Shown: in pieces, positions 1 to 8,346 of the stretch
How the letters are laid out: each line of letters starts with the position of its first letter
Numbering within the stretch: position 1 is the stretch's first letter
Assembly (NCBI GenBank): GCA_009901575.1
Contig: WXYP01000003.1
Coordinates: forward strand, 434,001-498,000
DNA from: Flavobacteriaceae bacterium R38
GTDB lineage: Bacteria > Bacteroidota > Bacteroidia > Flavobacteriales > Flavobacteriaceae
Reading direction: 5' to 3'
DNA: 64,000 bases
Notes under the pieces: generated by a model
The model's input: the letters and a program-made list of their open reading frames with translations, nothing else
Database searches by the model: none
Told to the model about the DNA's origin: nothing
Program-made: the position numbers and the translations under genes

Positions 1-11
1 AAAGAGATAAT

Positions 12-1307
12 ATGCCAAAGAATTTTGTTGAAGAATTAACATGGAGAGGGATGATTCACGATGTGATGCCGGGAACAGAAGAGCATTTGTTAGAAGGAAT
101 GAGAACTGCCTATGTAGGGATAGATCCTACGGCAGATTCACTTCATATTGGTCATTTGGTAGGAGTAATGATGCTAAAACATTTTCAGCTTAGCGGGCAT
201 AGGCCTTTTGCTCTTGTTGGAGGGGCAACAGGGATGATTGGAGATCCGTCCGGAAAATCTAATGAGCGTAATTTGTTGGATGAACCTACGTTACGCCATA
301 ATCAGGAAGCCATTAAAAATCAATTAGCAAAGTTTCTGGATTTTGATTCTGATGCCGAAAATGCAGCCAGACTTGTAAATAATTATGATTGGATGAAAGA
401 TTTTAGTTTTCTTTCATTTATTCGTGATGTCGGAAAGCACATCACCGTTAATTATATGATGGCGAAAGATTCTGTGAAAAAACGTTTGTCTTCTGAATCT
501 GCAGAAGGAATGTCTTTTACAGAATTTACATATCAGTTGGTACAAGGGTATGATTTTCTTCATTTATACAAAGACGGAGATTGTACGTTACAAATGGGAG
601 GAAGCGACCAATGGGGTAATATTACTACAGGAACTGAATTGGTGAGAAGGATTGGAGGCGGAAAGGCATATGCACTTACATGTCCGTTAATTACCAAAGC
701 AGACGGGACTAAATTTGGTAAAACTGAAGGAGGGAATGTCTGGTTAGATCCAAAAAGAACATCCCCTTATAAATTCTATCAATATTGGTTGAATACTTCG
801 GATGAAGATGCTGAAAAATACATTAAAATCTTCACTTTTTTAGGCAAAGAAGAAATAGAAGAATTGGTAGAAGCTCATAAAGAAGCACCGCACTTAAGAG
901 CGTTGCAAAAGCGCCTATCCGAAGAAATTACTACAATGGTGCACTCAAAAGAAGAGTTGGAAAACGCTGTCAGAGCTACTGCAATTTTATTTGGAAAATC
1001 AACATCAGATGATTTAAAAGAATTAGATGAGCAAACTTTTCAGGATGTATTTGAAGGCGTGCCTCAATCTAAAATAGAAAGAGCTATTGTTGAAAACGGA
1101 TTGGATATGATAGGTGCACTTGCAGAGAAAAGCGGTTTTTTAAAATCTAACGGAGAAGCGAGAAGAGCTTTAAAAGAGAATTCTATTTCGGTTAATAAAG
1201 AAAAGGTTAATGATAGTTATATTATTAAAACTTCGGACTTGATTAACGATAAATTTGTGTTATTACAAAGAGGGAAGAGAAATTACTTTGTTTTAGAAAT
1301 AGAATAA
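12..1307 (+). CDS. tyrS: Tyrosine--tRNA ligase
   Basis: This enzyme charges tRNA-Tyr with tyrosine in the cytoplasm for translation. The 431-residue length is normal for a bacterial TyrS. The class I signature HIGH is at residues 45-48 (SLHIGHLVG), and the KMSKS loop appears as KFGKT at residues 234-238, a common TyrS variant. Tyrosine and tRNA recognition motifs such as [11 protein letters not shown] are intact. The C-terminal 65 residues form an S4 RNA-binding domain. Only 11 bases precede the start codon in the window, so promoter and upstream context cannot be judged. A strong hairpin terminator follows 28 bases after the stop. Identification is secure. Confidence 0.98.
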   Translation: MPKNFVEELTWRGMIHDVMPGTEEHLLEGMRTAYVGIDPTADSLHIGHLVGVMMLKHFQLSGHRPFALVGGATGMIGDPSGKSNERNLLDEPTLRHNQEAIKNQLAKFLDFDSDAENAARLVNNYDWMKDFSFLSFIRDVGKHITVNYMMAKDSVKKRLSSESAEGMSFTEFTYQLVQGYDFLHLYKDGDCTLQMGGSDQWGNITTGTELVRRIGGGKAYALTCPLITKADGTKFGKTEGGNVWLDPKRTSPYKFYQYWLNTSDEDAEKYIKIFTFLGKEEIEELVEAHKEAPHLRALQKRLSEEITTMVHSKEELENAVRATAILFGKSTSDDLKELDEQTFQDVFEGVPQSKIERAIVENGLDMIGALAEKSGFLKSNGEARRALKENSISVNKEKVNDSYIIKTSDLINDKFVLLQRGKRNYFVLEIE

Positions 1308-1334
1308 TAAAAAAGAGATACTTTGAATAAAAAA

Positions 1335-1367
1335 AGAGTGAATTCAATCGAATTCACTCTTTTTTTT
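1335..1367. terminator. Bidirectional intrinsic terminator between tyrS and the YHS/Rieske operon
   Basis: An 11-bp perfect inverted repeat (agagtgaattc / gaattcactct) with a 4-base loop is followed by a run of T on the plus strand and preceded by a run of A, so it can end both tyrS and the converging ten-gene operon. Confidence 0.9.
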
Positions 1368-1385
1368 ATTTTAAGATCAATAGTA

Positions 1386-1841
1386 TTAATTCTTAGTAAG
1401 TTTTTCCCAATTAGCATCTGCTTTAGGTCGTAATTTTGCCGGATCCTCTTTTCCCCAGGATTTTAATGTGTTGTTCCCCCAGGAATTATAGAAGAGGTAT
1501 AATTTTCCGTCTCTTATTTCAAAAGTTTTAGGATCTACAGATACTTTATCTCCTGTTTTGGCTACTGCGTAAGCGCAATATCCTCCATATTGAGGCATGT
1601 ATTTACCAGGATTTGCTTTAAACTTTTCTAAATTATCAGCAGAAGAAAAAACATATGTTATATCGTCATAACTGGTAGTGAATTTTTTGTTTCCTTTTAC
1701 AGGAGTTCCACTTCCTTCAAAATAAGATACCAGATCATACCCGCTTACAGCAACATTTTTTCTACCTACGTTATAATGTCCTTTCTGAGCAAAAACATTT
1801 GCTGATAAAAATAGAATTGAGATGATGACAATATTTTTCAT
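1386..1841 (-). CDS. YHS domain-containing exported protein (copy 2)
   Basis: This is a 151-residue protein with a cleavable signal peptide (about residues 1-18, ending FAQ) and one YHS domain. YHS domains are small metal-binding modules named for a Tyr-His-Ser motif; this copy has the related core GYDLVSYF and the block PQYGGYCAYAV, followed by the tail FEIRDGKLYLFYNSWG. It is closely similar to the next gene upstream, so the pair looks like a tandem duplication. It is the last gene of the ten-gene operon, 8 bases after its neighbour, and ends at the shared terminator. A periplasmic location and a metal-related role in the Rieske cluster are inferred; the substrate or metal is not evident. 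Confidence 0.85.
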   Translation of the reverse strand: MKNIVIISILFLSANVFAQKGHYNVGRKNVAVSGYDLVSYFEGSGTPVKGNKKFTTSYDDITYVFSSADNLEKFKANPGKYMPQYGGYCAYAVAKTGDKVSVDPKTFEIRDGKLYLFYNSWGNNTLKSWGKEDPAKLRPKADANWEKLTKN

Positions 1842-1849
1842 TTTATTAA

Positions 1850-2296
1850 CTATTTAACCTTTAATGTCTCCCAGTTTTTATCTGCTTTGGCTTTTAATTT
1901 AGCAGGCCCTTCTTTTATCCATGAATTAAGGGTGTTACTTCTCCACGACTTATAGAAGACAAATAGTTTTCCATCTCTTATTTCGAAAGTTTCAGGATCT
2001 GGAGTAACTTTTTTATTTCTGGCTCCTACTGCATATGCGCAATACCCTCCATATTGTGGTAAATACTTTTCCGGATTTGCTTTAAAAGCATCTCTGTTAG
2101 CCTGAGTGGCAAATTTATATTTAACGTTATCGTGTGTAGCAGTATAACTACTATTTCCTTTTTTTGCGGTATTGCTAAAATAAGCTACAACATCATAGCC
2201 TTCTAAAGCATATCCTTTACTGGTATTATAATCTATAGATTGAGCGTTTAATGCAAAACCCATTCCTATAAATAAGATGATTACTAATTTTTTCAT
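1850..2296 (-). CDS. YHS domain-containing exported protein (copy 1)
   Basis: A 148-residue paralogue of the following gene, with the same architecture: a signal peptide ending near NAQ (residue 19) and a YHS domain with GYDVVAYF, PQYGGYCAYAV and the tail FEIRDGKLFVFYKSW. It starts 11 bases after the stop of the cysteine-motif protein, so it should be co-transcribed with the Rieske genes. YHS proteins are often found beside metal transport or redox genes. Here both copies are predicted to be periplasmic and soluble. Specific function is unknown. Confidence 0.85.
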   Translation of the reverse strand: MKKLVIILFIGMGFALNAQSIDYNTSKGYALEGYDVVAYFSNTAKKGNSSYTATHDNVKYKFATQANRDAFKANPEKYLPQYGGYCAYAVGARNKKVTPDPETFEIRDGKLFVFYKSWRSNTLNSWIKEGPAKLKAKADKNWETLKVK

Positions 2297-2307
2297 TTTG
2301 TTAAGAT

Positions 2308-3099
2308 TTAATATATCTCAGAGTTTTTATTTAATTTTTCAATATTGGAAACATCGATCTTCATGACATACCAATCTTCCAATTTTTCAACGGTACCATT
2401 GAGTTTTGAGGGTTGCCCTATATATGGTAATATGTCGGAATGTATAGGTTGACCTTTCAGATCGGTTAATAGAAAATACTCAGAGATATTATTGCTATCT
2501 GTAGTTACTAGAACTGGAGGCATACCTCCTGCTATACATAATGAAGCACAACTCCTATGAATTTTTCCTTTACCTGGTTTCATTACACCAAAATAACATT
2601 TAGGGTCTACTACCTCTCCTTCGAGTTCAAAATCTCCTACAACAGAGGCTAAATCTGTTTTGGAGGATGATCTCTCAGGTTCTAATGTGATTTTTTGTTC
2701 GTTAGTGATTTGTAATAAAGTTTTTCCGTTGTAATAAATGAGATTTCCTTCTATAGTTAATCGTCTGTTTATTAGCGTGCCCTCTTTTGCTTTTAATGCA
2801 TCGATATACATATTAGCACCAAACTTCCCAAAACCCAATAATAAAATATTTTTATAAACTCCTTTTTCTACTTCTACCCTTAGCATAGGATACGGGCTCT
2901 TATGATAAACACCACTTATCTTTGTTTCATTGCTAAGCTCAAAAGTACTATTCGCAAAGGGTTGTTGTGATAAACTGAAAATAGCTGCTGTGGTGAGAAT
3001 GACCAGCGCTAAAATAAGTACGGTTCGCTTTAAAAATTTTTTGGTTGCAGGTGATACATCATCTATATAACCAATATAAAAATCTTTTCTTTCATTCAT
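2308..3099 (-). CDS. Membrane-anchored protein with a conserved cysteine motif, function unknown
   Basis: This 263-residue protein has a short cytoplasmic N-terminus, one membrane helix at about residues 25-45, and a mostly beta-rich exterior domain. Its hallmark is a stretch near residues 165-190 with three cysteines and a histidine: VDPKCYFGVMKPGKGK followed by HRSCASLCIAGGMPPVL. The spacing suggests a metal or cofactor site, but I cannot name the ligand. It lies 3 bases after the Rieske/ferric-reductase-like gene in the same operon, so it may be a partner or electron acceptor of that membrane protein. I recall similar motifs beside redox membrane proteins in other bacteria but cannot assign a family name. 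Confidence 0.7.
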   Translation of the reverse strand: MNERKDFYIGYIDDVSPATKKFLKRTVLILALVILTTAAIFSLSQQPFANSTFELSNETKISGVYHKSPYPMLRVEVEKGVYKNILLLGFGKFGANMYIDALKAKEGTLINRRLTIEGNLIYYNGKTLLQITNEQKITLEPERSSSKTDLASVVGDFELEGEVVDPKCYFGVMKPGKGKIHRSCASLCIAGGMPPVLVTTDSNNISEYFLLTDLKGQPIHSDILPYIGQPSKLNGTVEKLEDWYVMKIDVSNIEKLNKNSEIY

Positions 3100-3102
3100 G
3101 AT

Positions 3103-4134
3103 TTAACAATTTACCGGTTTAACTTCGGTACCCTCTGGAAATGCTTCCGGATTTAAGTAAATTTTATCCTTGACTAATTTTAATTCATACGTCGCAACTT
3201 TTTCTGTAAAAGGTGGAGGAGATTGACCATTACCAGGTAAATATTGATATCCGTGCCAGGGGCAAGTAATACATCCGTCAACAATTTTACCTTCTCCAAG
3301 AGGACCACCCTGATGTTTGCATACGTTATGGATAGCAGATAATTTTCCTTCATATTTAAAAATGGCTACTCGTTCTTTATCTACAGTAAATATTTTAGCC
3401 CTGTCTTCTTCAATTTCACCTGTTCTACAAACATATAACCAGTTACTTTCATCTTTTTCACTTTTTTTAGTATCCGTTTTGACTTCATTAAACCCGGCAA
3501 TGAGATGTAAAGAAACTATGGTTACAAAACCTATGCTTAAAAACCCTATTGTAAAAGGGGAGGTCTCCTGCTGAAATGCCCCGAGAAATACATGTAAAAT
3601 AATCAATGCATAAGCTACATATACCATCATATGGAGTTTTTTCCAAACAGAAGGAGAAAGGTTTTTTAACCAGAAATCATGACTTGTCGCAGCCATGAAA
3701 AATAAAATAATCAATGCAACAAAGCCTAACACCTGAAAGGGAAAATTGGTAAGTGAGGTATAATCTAAATTAGAAGTAAAAATAGAATATACAGGATTGA
3801 CATTTCCTAAGGTGTGAAATTGGATCATAGAAAAAACACCATGAACTGCAGCGGCCAAAAACATACTGACTCCTAAATGCCTTCTATTGTATAAAAGTGG
3901 CAGAAAACTTGTATTTAATCTGGAAATAGGGCCTATGGCTAAGATGATGTGTAACATTATTACAGCCAAAGTTCCAAACGCTCTGATGATAAGGGTTTCT
4001 ATGGTAGTCTGAGCGTTGAAAGTGAACGTTAAACCTGCAAAAACAAGAAGGTACATTAACATAAAAGCCAGAATAAGCTTATCGTATACTTTTTTGTGTT
4101 TGTTCCAGAGAATGGTTTGATAATCTAATCCCAT
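3103..4134 (-). CDS. Ferric-reductase-like membrane protein with C-terminal Rieske [2Fe-2S] domain
   Basis: The 343-residue protein has six or so membrane helices in residues 15-210, with histidines placed as in the YedZ/MsrQ and ferric reductase families that bind b-type haem (MLHIILAIGP, AAVHGVFSM, LHMMVYVAYAL, LHVFLG). A Rieske domain follows from about residue 230, with the ligand pattern C-x-H-x16-C-x2-H (CKHQGGPLGEG, then CPWHGYQY). The arrangement suggests electron transfer between a cytoplasmic iron-sulfur cluster and membrane haems. It overlaps the upstream gene by one base. Neither NAD- nor FAD-binding reductase modules are present, so electrons must come from a separate partner, perhaps the Rieske fusion enzymes of the same operon (inference). 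Confidence 0.85.
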   Translation of the reverse strand: MGLDYQTILWNKHKKVYDKLILAFMLMYLLVFAGLTFTFNAQTTIETLIIRAFGTLAVIMLHIILAIGPISRLNTSFLPLLYNRRHLGVSMFLAAAVHGVFSMIQFHTLGNVNPVYSIFTSNLDYTSLTNFPFQVLGFVALIILFFMAATSHDFWLKNLSPSVWKKLHMMVYVAYALIILHVFLGAFQQETSPFTIGFLSIGFVTIVSLHLIAGFNEVKTDTKKSEKDESNWLYVCRTGEIEEDRAKIFTVDKERVAIFKYEGKLSAIHNVCKHQGGPLGEGKIVDGCITCPWHGYQYLPGNGQSPPPFTEKVATYELKLVKDKIYLNPEAFPEGTEVKPVNC

Positions 4135-4547
4135 TAGAATTGAATTTTTGTAATTTCTTCACCTTTAATATGATCAAAGATGGATATCCCGTTTATTTCT
4201 TTCTCTATTGGGAATTTATAAATCCCTTTAGCACTAATCTGACCAATAAAATCGCCTTTTGAAAGATCGTCATTTAAAATGTGTACTGTAGCCGAAGATG
4301 CTTTTAAAGGTTGAAGAATTTGTATTTCCAGGATTTTTTTTGATGCTGCTTCTATAAGTTTTAATTCTACATTATCTGTAATTGCAGTTTTTAAAACAGC
4401 ACCTTTATTTGATGAAGCAATCTCAACTAATTGATCATTTACCGGAAATTTTGGAATATTAATAATTGCCAGAATCATCAATACAGGCAAAATAACCAGA
4501 ATACCGATCCACATAAACAAATGCCTTCTCCTAAGATTTGATGTCAT
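4134..4547 (-). CDS. Small membrane-anchored protein, unknown function
   Basis: A 137-residue protein with a basic N-terminus (NLRRRH), one hydrophobic segment at about residues 10-30 and a compact exterior domain with no cysteines. No family is recognised. It overlaps the upstream 70-residue gene by four bases and the downstream Rieske gene by one base, so translation of the three is probably coupled. The context makes it a likely accessory subunit of the ferric-reductase-like protein. Confidence 0.65.
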   Translation of the reverse strand: MTSNLRRRHLFMWIGILVILPVLMILAIINIPKFPVNDQLVEIASSNKGAVLKTAITDNVELKLIEAASKKILEIQILQPLKASSATVHILNDDLSKGDFIGQISAKGIYKFPIEKEINGISIFDHIKGEEITKIQF

Positions 4548-4756
4548 TGCTTTTCGGTTTTAAAAAGTTTAGAAATTAAGAAAGGCCATGTAGCTACAGC
4601 TCCGGGAACGAGCAATAAACGTACTGTCCATTTACTGTCATTAATGATAGGGTCTATCTTTCTGGCACCTGCTAAAAAGAAATAGATGCCAAACAATAAA
4701 CCGATACCAAAGTAAATTCCTAATATGGTTAAAATGCTATTAATTACAGTAATCAT
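4544..4756 (-). CDS. Small two-helix membrane protein
   Basis: A 70-residue protein with a first helix at about residues 8-30 (ILGIYFGIGLLFGIYFFLAG) and a second shorter hydrophobic stretch near residues 44-62. No family is recognised. It sits 2 bases after the Rieske-TPP gene and overlaps the next gene by four bases, which supports it as a real gene. It is probably a small subunit of the membrane redox complex encoded here. Confidence 0.65.
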   Translation of the reverse strand: MITVINSILTILGIYFGIGLLFGIYFFLAGARKIDPIINDSKWTVRLLLVPGAVATWPFLISKLFKTEKQ

Positions 4757-4758
4757 AA

Positions 4759-6711
4759 TTAAATAAGGTTTACATCTGTTATTATTTCTAATACAGCAGG
4801 TCCTTTTTGGTCAAAAAGCTCTTGCATATCGTTGTCTAAGGTTTCTTGCTTTGTAACTTTCTTTCCCCAAGCGCCACATGAAATTGCAAATTCTGCAAAA
4901 TCAGGATTTGATAAAGATGTTTTCCATACATCAAGTTGTGCGGCTCTTTGTTCTTTAGATATTTTTCCTAACTCATGATTATTTAAAATGATGAGCTTAA
5001 CCGGCATTTTATATTTAACTAATGTAGTAATTTCGGCCAGGTATTGGCATAAGCCTCCATCTCCTGCGACGGCTATGATTGGCCTTGATTCTCCTACTGC
5101 AGCATAAGACCCAATAGCAGCAGGAAGTGCAAATCCGATAGAGCCTAAATATCCAGACATTAGAAAATCATGTTCTTCAGGTTCAAAATAGCGTCCGAAT
5201 GAATAAGCATTATTACCAACATCAACGCACATGACTGCATTTTTGGGAGCTAATCTGTTCATTGCATCAAAAACTGCAATAGAACTTAACCCTTTTTCGG
5301 AAGTTTCTTTAAGCCGTTTTGCTTTTTCTGCTTTCCATATTTTCCATCGTGCTGCTACTTCTGCTCTTTGATCTTCAGTGTTTATATTTCCTTTTAATCC
5401 AGAATTTAAAATCTCCAGAGTTCTTGATATTTCTCCCCAAACGGCTACATCTATTTTATGGAATTTACTTAAAGCTAACGGATCAAAATCAATTTGAATG
5501 GTTGGTTTTTTAGGTGTAATTCCTGTATGGTTAGAAAATGATGCTCCAAAGACGATTAATAGATCAGATTCATTCATAAACCAGGAAGCGATGGGTGTAC
5601 CACTTCTTCCTAAGACACCTCCACCCAGAGGATGACTATCCGGAATTAATCCTTTTCCTTTAAAAGTGGTTACCACAGGCGCATTAAGACTTTCTGCAAA
5701 TGCAATGATATCTTTTTTATTAAACTTAGCACCATGCCCCATAATAATAACAGGACGTTTTGATTTTTTGATTAATTCTACTGCTGCTACTGCCATTTCT
5801 TTAGGAGGAGCTATCTCTAACGGAGTGATTCTCCCTTCCGGAGTTTGTGCCGGAGCTCCTTCTTTAGCTGGTTTTTCCTGAACTTCATCCGGGAACGTTA
5901 AATGAGAAACATCTCTTTTCAATAAAGCGTGCTTCACGGCTAACGACATTAATTCTGCATGTTTACTATCAGATTGTACTCTTTGATTGAACTCTGCTAC
6001 CGAGTTAAATCCTTGTACTAAATCTACTTCCTGGAAATTTCCTGTTCCTACTACCTGAGTAGCAACCTGCCCGGTTAAGGCCAGGAAAGGAGCCCGGTCT
6101 ACTTTGGCATCCCACATCCCTGTGTACAGATTGGTTGCTCCCGGACCTGCAATGGTAAAGCAAGCTGCCGGTTTCCCTGTAAGCTTACCATATGCAGATG
6201 CAGCAAAGGCAGCTGCACCTTCATGCCGGATTCCGTAAAAATTTAAATTTCCTTTTTGTTCTTGCCTTTTCATAGCGTCTGCAAAGCCAAGATTAGAATG
6301 TCCTACCATTCCAAATACTTTGTTTACTCCCCAATTAATCATGGTTTCTACCATGACATCTGATATTGTAGTTTGATGCGGAGTTTCTTCTTCTACACCA
6401 ACATAAATAGCACCATCTTCTTCTTTTACCGGGAAAGTTTCAATACCATCGTCAAAACCTCCCGGAGATTTCCCTGTGCAAGGGTGATAATCCCAACCGT
6501 GCCACGGACAACGTAACATTCCGTTTTCTATAGATCCTTCCCCTAATGGGCCTCCTTGATGCGGACACCTGTTATCTAAAGCAGAAAACTTCCCTTCAAA
6601 ATGAGTTAAACAAATTCCTTTATGTGCTGCGGTTACGGTTTTTACTCTTCCTTCGGGTAAATCTGCTTTATTACCTAAAACCCGGTACCATACAATATTT
6701 TTATCTTCCAT
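4759..6711 (-). CDS. Rieske [2Fe-2S] domain fused to a thiamine-diphosphate enzyme (acetolactate synthase / pyruvate oxidase type)
   Basis: The first 105 residues are a complete Rieske domain with ligands C49, H51, C68 and H71 (CPHQGGPLGEG; CPWHGWDYHP). Residues 115-650 form a full three-domain TPP enzyme: an N-terminal Pyr domain with the cofactor-activating glutamate in GIRHEGAAAFAASAYGK, a central domain, and a C-terminal PP domain with the GDG(G)...NN metal/TPP motif (VAGDGGLCQYLAE ... LIILNNHE). The family decarboxylates pyruvate or other 2-oxoacids. Fusion with a Rieske domain is unusual and suggests that electrons from the carbanion intermediate pass to an iron-sulfur cluster instead of O2 or a quinone. 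Substrate is unknown. It lies 2 bases from both neighbours. Confidence 0.88.
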   Translation of the reverse strand: MEDKNIVWYRVLGNKADLPEGRVKTVTAAHKGICLTHFEGKFSALDNRCPHQGGPLGEGSIENGMLRCPWHGWDYHPCTGKSPGGFDDGIETFPVKEEDGAIYVGVEEETPHQTTISDVMVETMINWGVNKVFGMVGHSNLGFADAMKRQEQKGNLNFYGIRHEGAAAFAASAYGKLTGKPAACFTIAGPGATNLYTGMWDAKVDRAPFLALTGQVATQVVGTGNFQEVDLVQGFNSVAEFNQRVQSDSKHAELMSLAVKHALLKRDVSHLTFPDEVQEKPAKEGAPAQTPEGRITPLEIAPPKEMAVAAVELIKKSKRPVIIMGHGAKFNKKDIIAFAESLNAPVVTTFKGKGLIPDSHPLGGGVLGRSGTPIASWFMNESDLLIVFGASFSNHTGITPKKPTIQIDFDPLALSKFHKIDVAVWGEISRTLEILNSGLKGNINTEDQRAEVAARWKIWKAEKAKRLKETSEKGLSSIAVFDAMNRLAPKNAVMCVDVGNNAYSFGRYFEPEEHDFLMSGYLGSIGFALPAAIGSYAAVGESRPIIAVAGDGGLCQYLAEITTLVKYKMPVKLIILNNHELGKISKEQRAAQLDVWKTSLSNPDFAEFAISCGAWGKKVTKQETLDNDMQELFDQKGPAVLEIITDVNLI

Positions 6712-6713
6712 AT

Positions 6714-7097
6714 TTAGTTGATTGATTCGTTAAACTGATCTTGTCTTATTTTTACAGCCCTAAATGAAAAGGTGATTAAAAAACCTATTGAAACAAACAG
6801 GCTTATCGTACCAATGAGCATAAAAAATGTTGCTAAGTCTTCTGTTATAGCTATATAATTCTGGATTCCCGACATAATACCGGCAATTACCATAGATCCT
6901 GCACCAATATATAATCCAACAAGACCTTTGGTAAGAAGATTGAGCTGCCGTAATTTTCTTTTTGTTAAAGTTGGATCAATATGCTGTTTGATTCGTTCTG
7001 CAATTTCATTACTCAATGCAATAAGGATATTAGAAGTAGATAATATCAATAATGCTATGCCTGGTAATATAGTGATTGGAATGTACCAATTATTCAT
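6714..7097 (-). CDS. DUF2721-like membrane protein
   Basis: A 127-residue protein with an N-terminal helix (ILPGIALLILSTSNILIAL), a charged loop (residues 35-55) and two more helices. The pattern of a helix ending in TSN.L.ALSN followed by an amphipathic RI...LR..NLL segment resembles the DUF2721 family, whose function is unknown. It lies between the antiporter (6 bases) and the Rieske-TPP gene (2 bases), so it is in the operon. The family call is from memory of the pattern and is moderate. Confidence 0.6.
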   Translation of the reverse strand: MNNWYIPITILPGIALLILSTSNILIALSNEIAERIKQHIDPTLTKRKLRQLNLLTKGLVGLYIGAGSMVIAGIMSGIQNYIAITEDLATFFMLIGTISLFVSIGFLITFSFRAVKIRQDQFNESIN

Positions 7098-7103
7098 GAT
7101 ATC

Positions 7104-8333
7104 TTATTTAAGTAATTTAATAACTAGTTTATCTATAGTAAGCCCTTGTACTATAATTGAAAAAACCACCGCAGAATAGGTCACAAAAATGATAACTTCT
7201 CTAAATTCACTTTCCGGTAGTGTTAGGGCTAATGCTATGGAAATTCCTCCTCTTAATCCTGCCCATGTAAGAATAGCTATTTTTTTATTATTGCTTTTGT
7301 GTTCTTTTTTAAGAAAGAGGTTAGAAGTAAAAATAGTAATGTATCGGGATGCTAAAACGATTACAATAGTAATTAACCCTATAATCAAATAATCTACCTG
7401 GAAATTTAAACTTAAAATCTCTAAGCCGATTAATACGAAAAGTACTGCGTTTAATATTTCGTCTAATACTTTCCAGAAAATATTCATATTATCTCTGAGT
7501 GCTTCATCTTTACACGTACTATGAAGGTAGTTCCCAATAATTAACCCTGCAACCACCATTGCCAATGCACCAGACACATGTAGTAATGAAGATAAACTAT
7601 AGCCCCCCATCACTATGGCTATTGAAATGTGTACTGCAATTACCGGTGCGGCATAAATGTATTTGAGAAAGATTTTCCCTAAATATCCTAATAATAATCC
7701 CATAACAATCCCGCCTATAGCTTCTTTTCCAAACTCCTGGAGAATATGTGAAGCATGAAACTCTCCTCCCATGGTTGCAATAGATAAAAGAGAAATAAAA
7801 ACAACAATACCTACACCATCATTAAATAAAGATTCTCCTACGATCTTAATCTCCATGTCTTTAGGTGCTCCTGCTTTTTTGAGTAATGCCAATACAGCTA
7901 TGGGATCTGTTGGAGAAATTAGTGCTCCAAAGACTAAACTGTAGATATAGCTCATATTGATTCCTATCAGACCAGCAACGTAATAAAATGCTGTTCCGAT
8001 TATAAACGTAGAGATTAATACTCCCAAAGAAGCATATATTAATACAGGGCCTTTTTCTTCTATTAATTTGTGTAAATTAACATGGATAGAACCTGCAAAT
8101 AATAAAAAACTTAATAAGAAGTCGAATAAAATAGTCCTGAAGTCAATTTCATGCACAATAGAACAAACATTCATAAAGGCTTCTTTATCAAAAAGGCTTA
8201 ACGACCCAATGATAAGAGAGGTTATTATGGCCAATATCATTACCCCGATAGTGTCGGGTAGTTTGAATAGTTTTTTGTTCAGAAAACTCAGTAATGAAGA
8301 TAGAGCGACAATTCCTGTGAATATTTGAAACAT
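7104..8333 (-). CDS. Na+(K+)/H+ antiporter, CPA1/NhaP family
   Basis: A 409-residue inner-membrane protein with 11-13 predicted helices and the CPA1 ion-binding signature: GALISPTDPIAVLALLKK in one discontinuous helix and GESLFNDGVGIVVFISLL in the next, containing the ND pair that binds the cation. WAGLRGGISIALAL near residue 350 is the conserved arginine-containing helix. Length matches the family core without a cytoplasmic regulatory tail. It is 13 bases after the Rieske-FMN gene, so ion exchange may be tied to the redox system (inference). Confidence 0.93.
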   Translation of the reverse strand: MFQIFTGIVALSSLLSFLNKKLFKLPDTIGVMILAIITSLIIGSLSLFDKEAFMNVCSIVHEIDFRTILFDFLLSFLLFAGSIHVNLHKLIEEKGPVLIYASLGVLISTFIIGTAFYYVAGLIGINMSYIYSLVFGALISPTDPIAVLALLKKAGAPKDMEIKIVGESLFNDGVGIVVFISLLSIATMGGEFHASHILQEFGKEAIGGIVMGLLLGYLGKIFLKYIYAAPVIAVHISIAIVMGGYSLSSLLHVSGALAMVVAGLIIGNYLHSTCKDEALRDNMNIFWKVLDEILNAVLFVLIGLEILSLNFQVDYLIIGLITIVIVLASRYITIFTSNLFLKKEHKSNNKKIAILTWAGLRGGISIALALTLPESEFREVIIFVTYSAVVFSIIVQGLTIDKLVIKLLK

Positions 8334-8346
8334 AGTGTTGACGTTT

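Noticed and set aside
1386-2296. One YHS gene split by a frameshift
   Set aside because: Both frames have their own start, signal peptide and full domain, so they are two genes.
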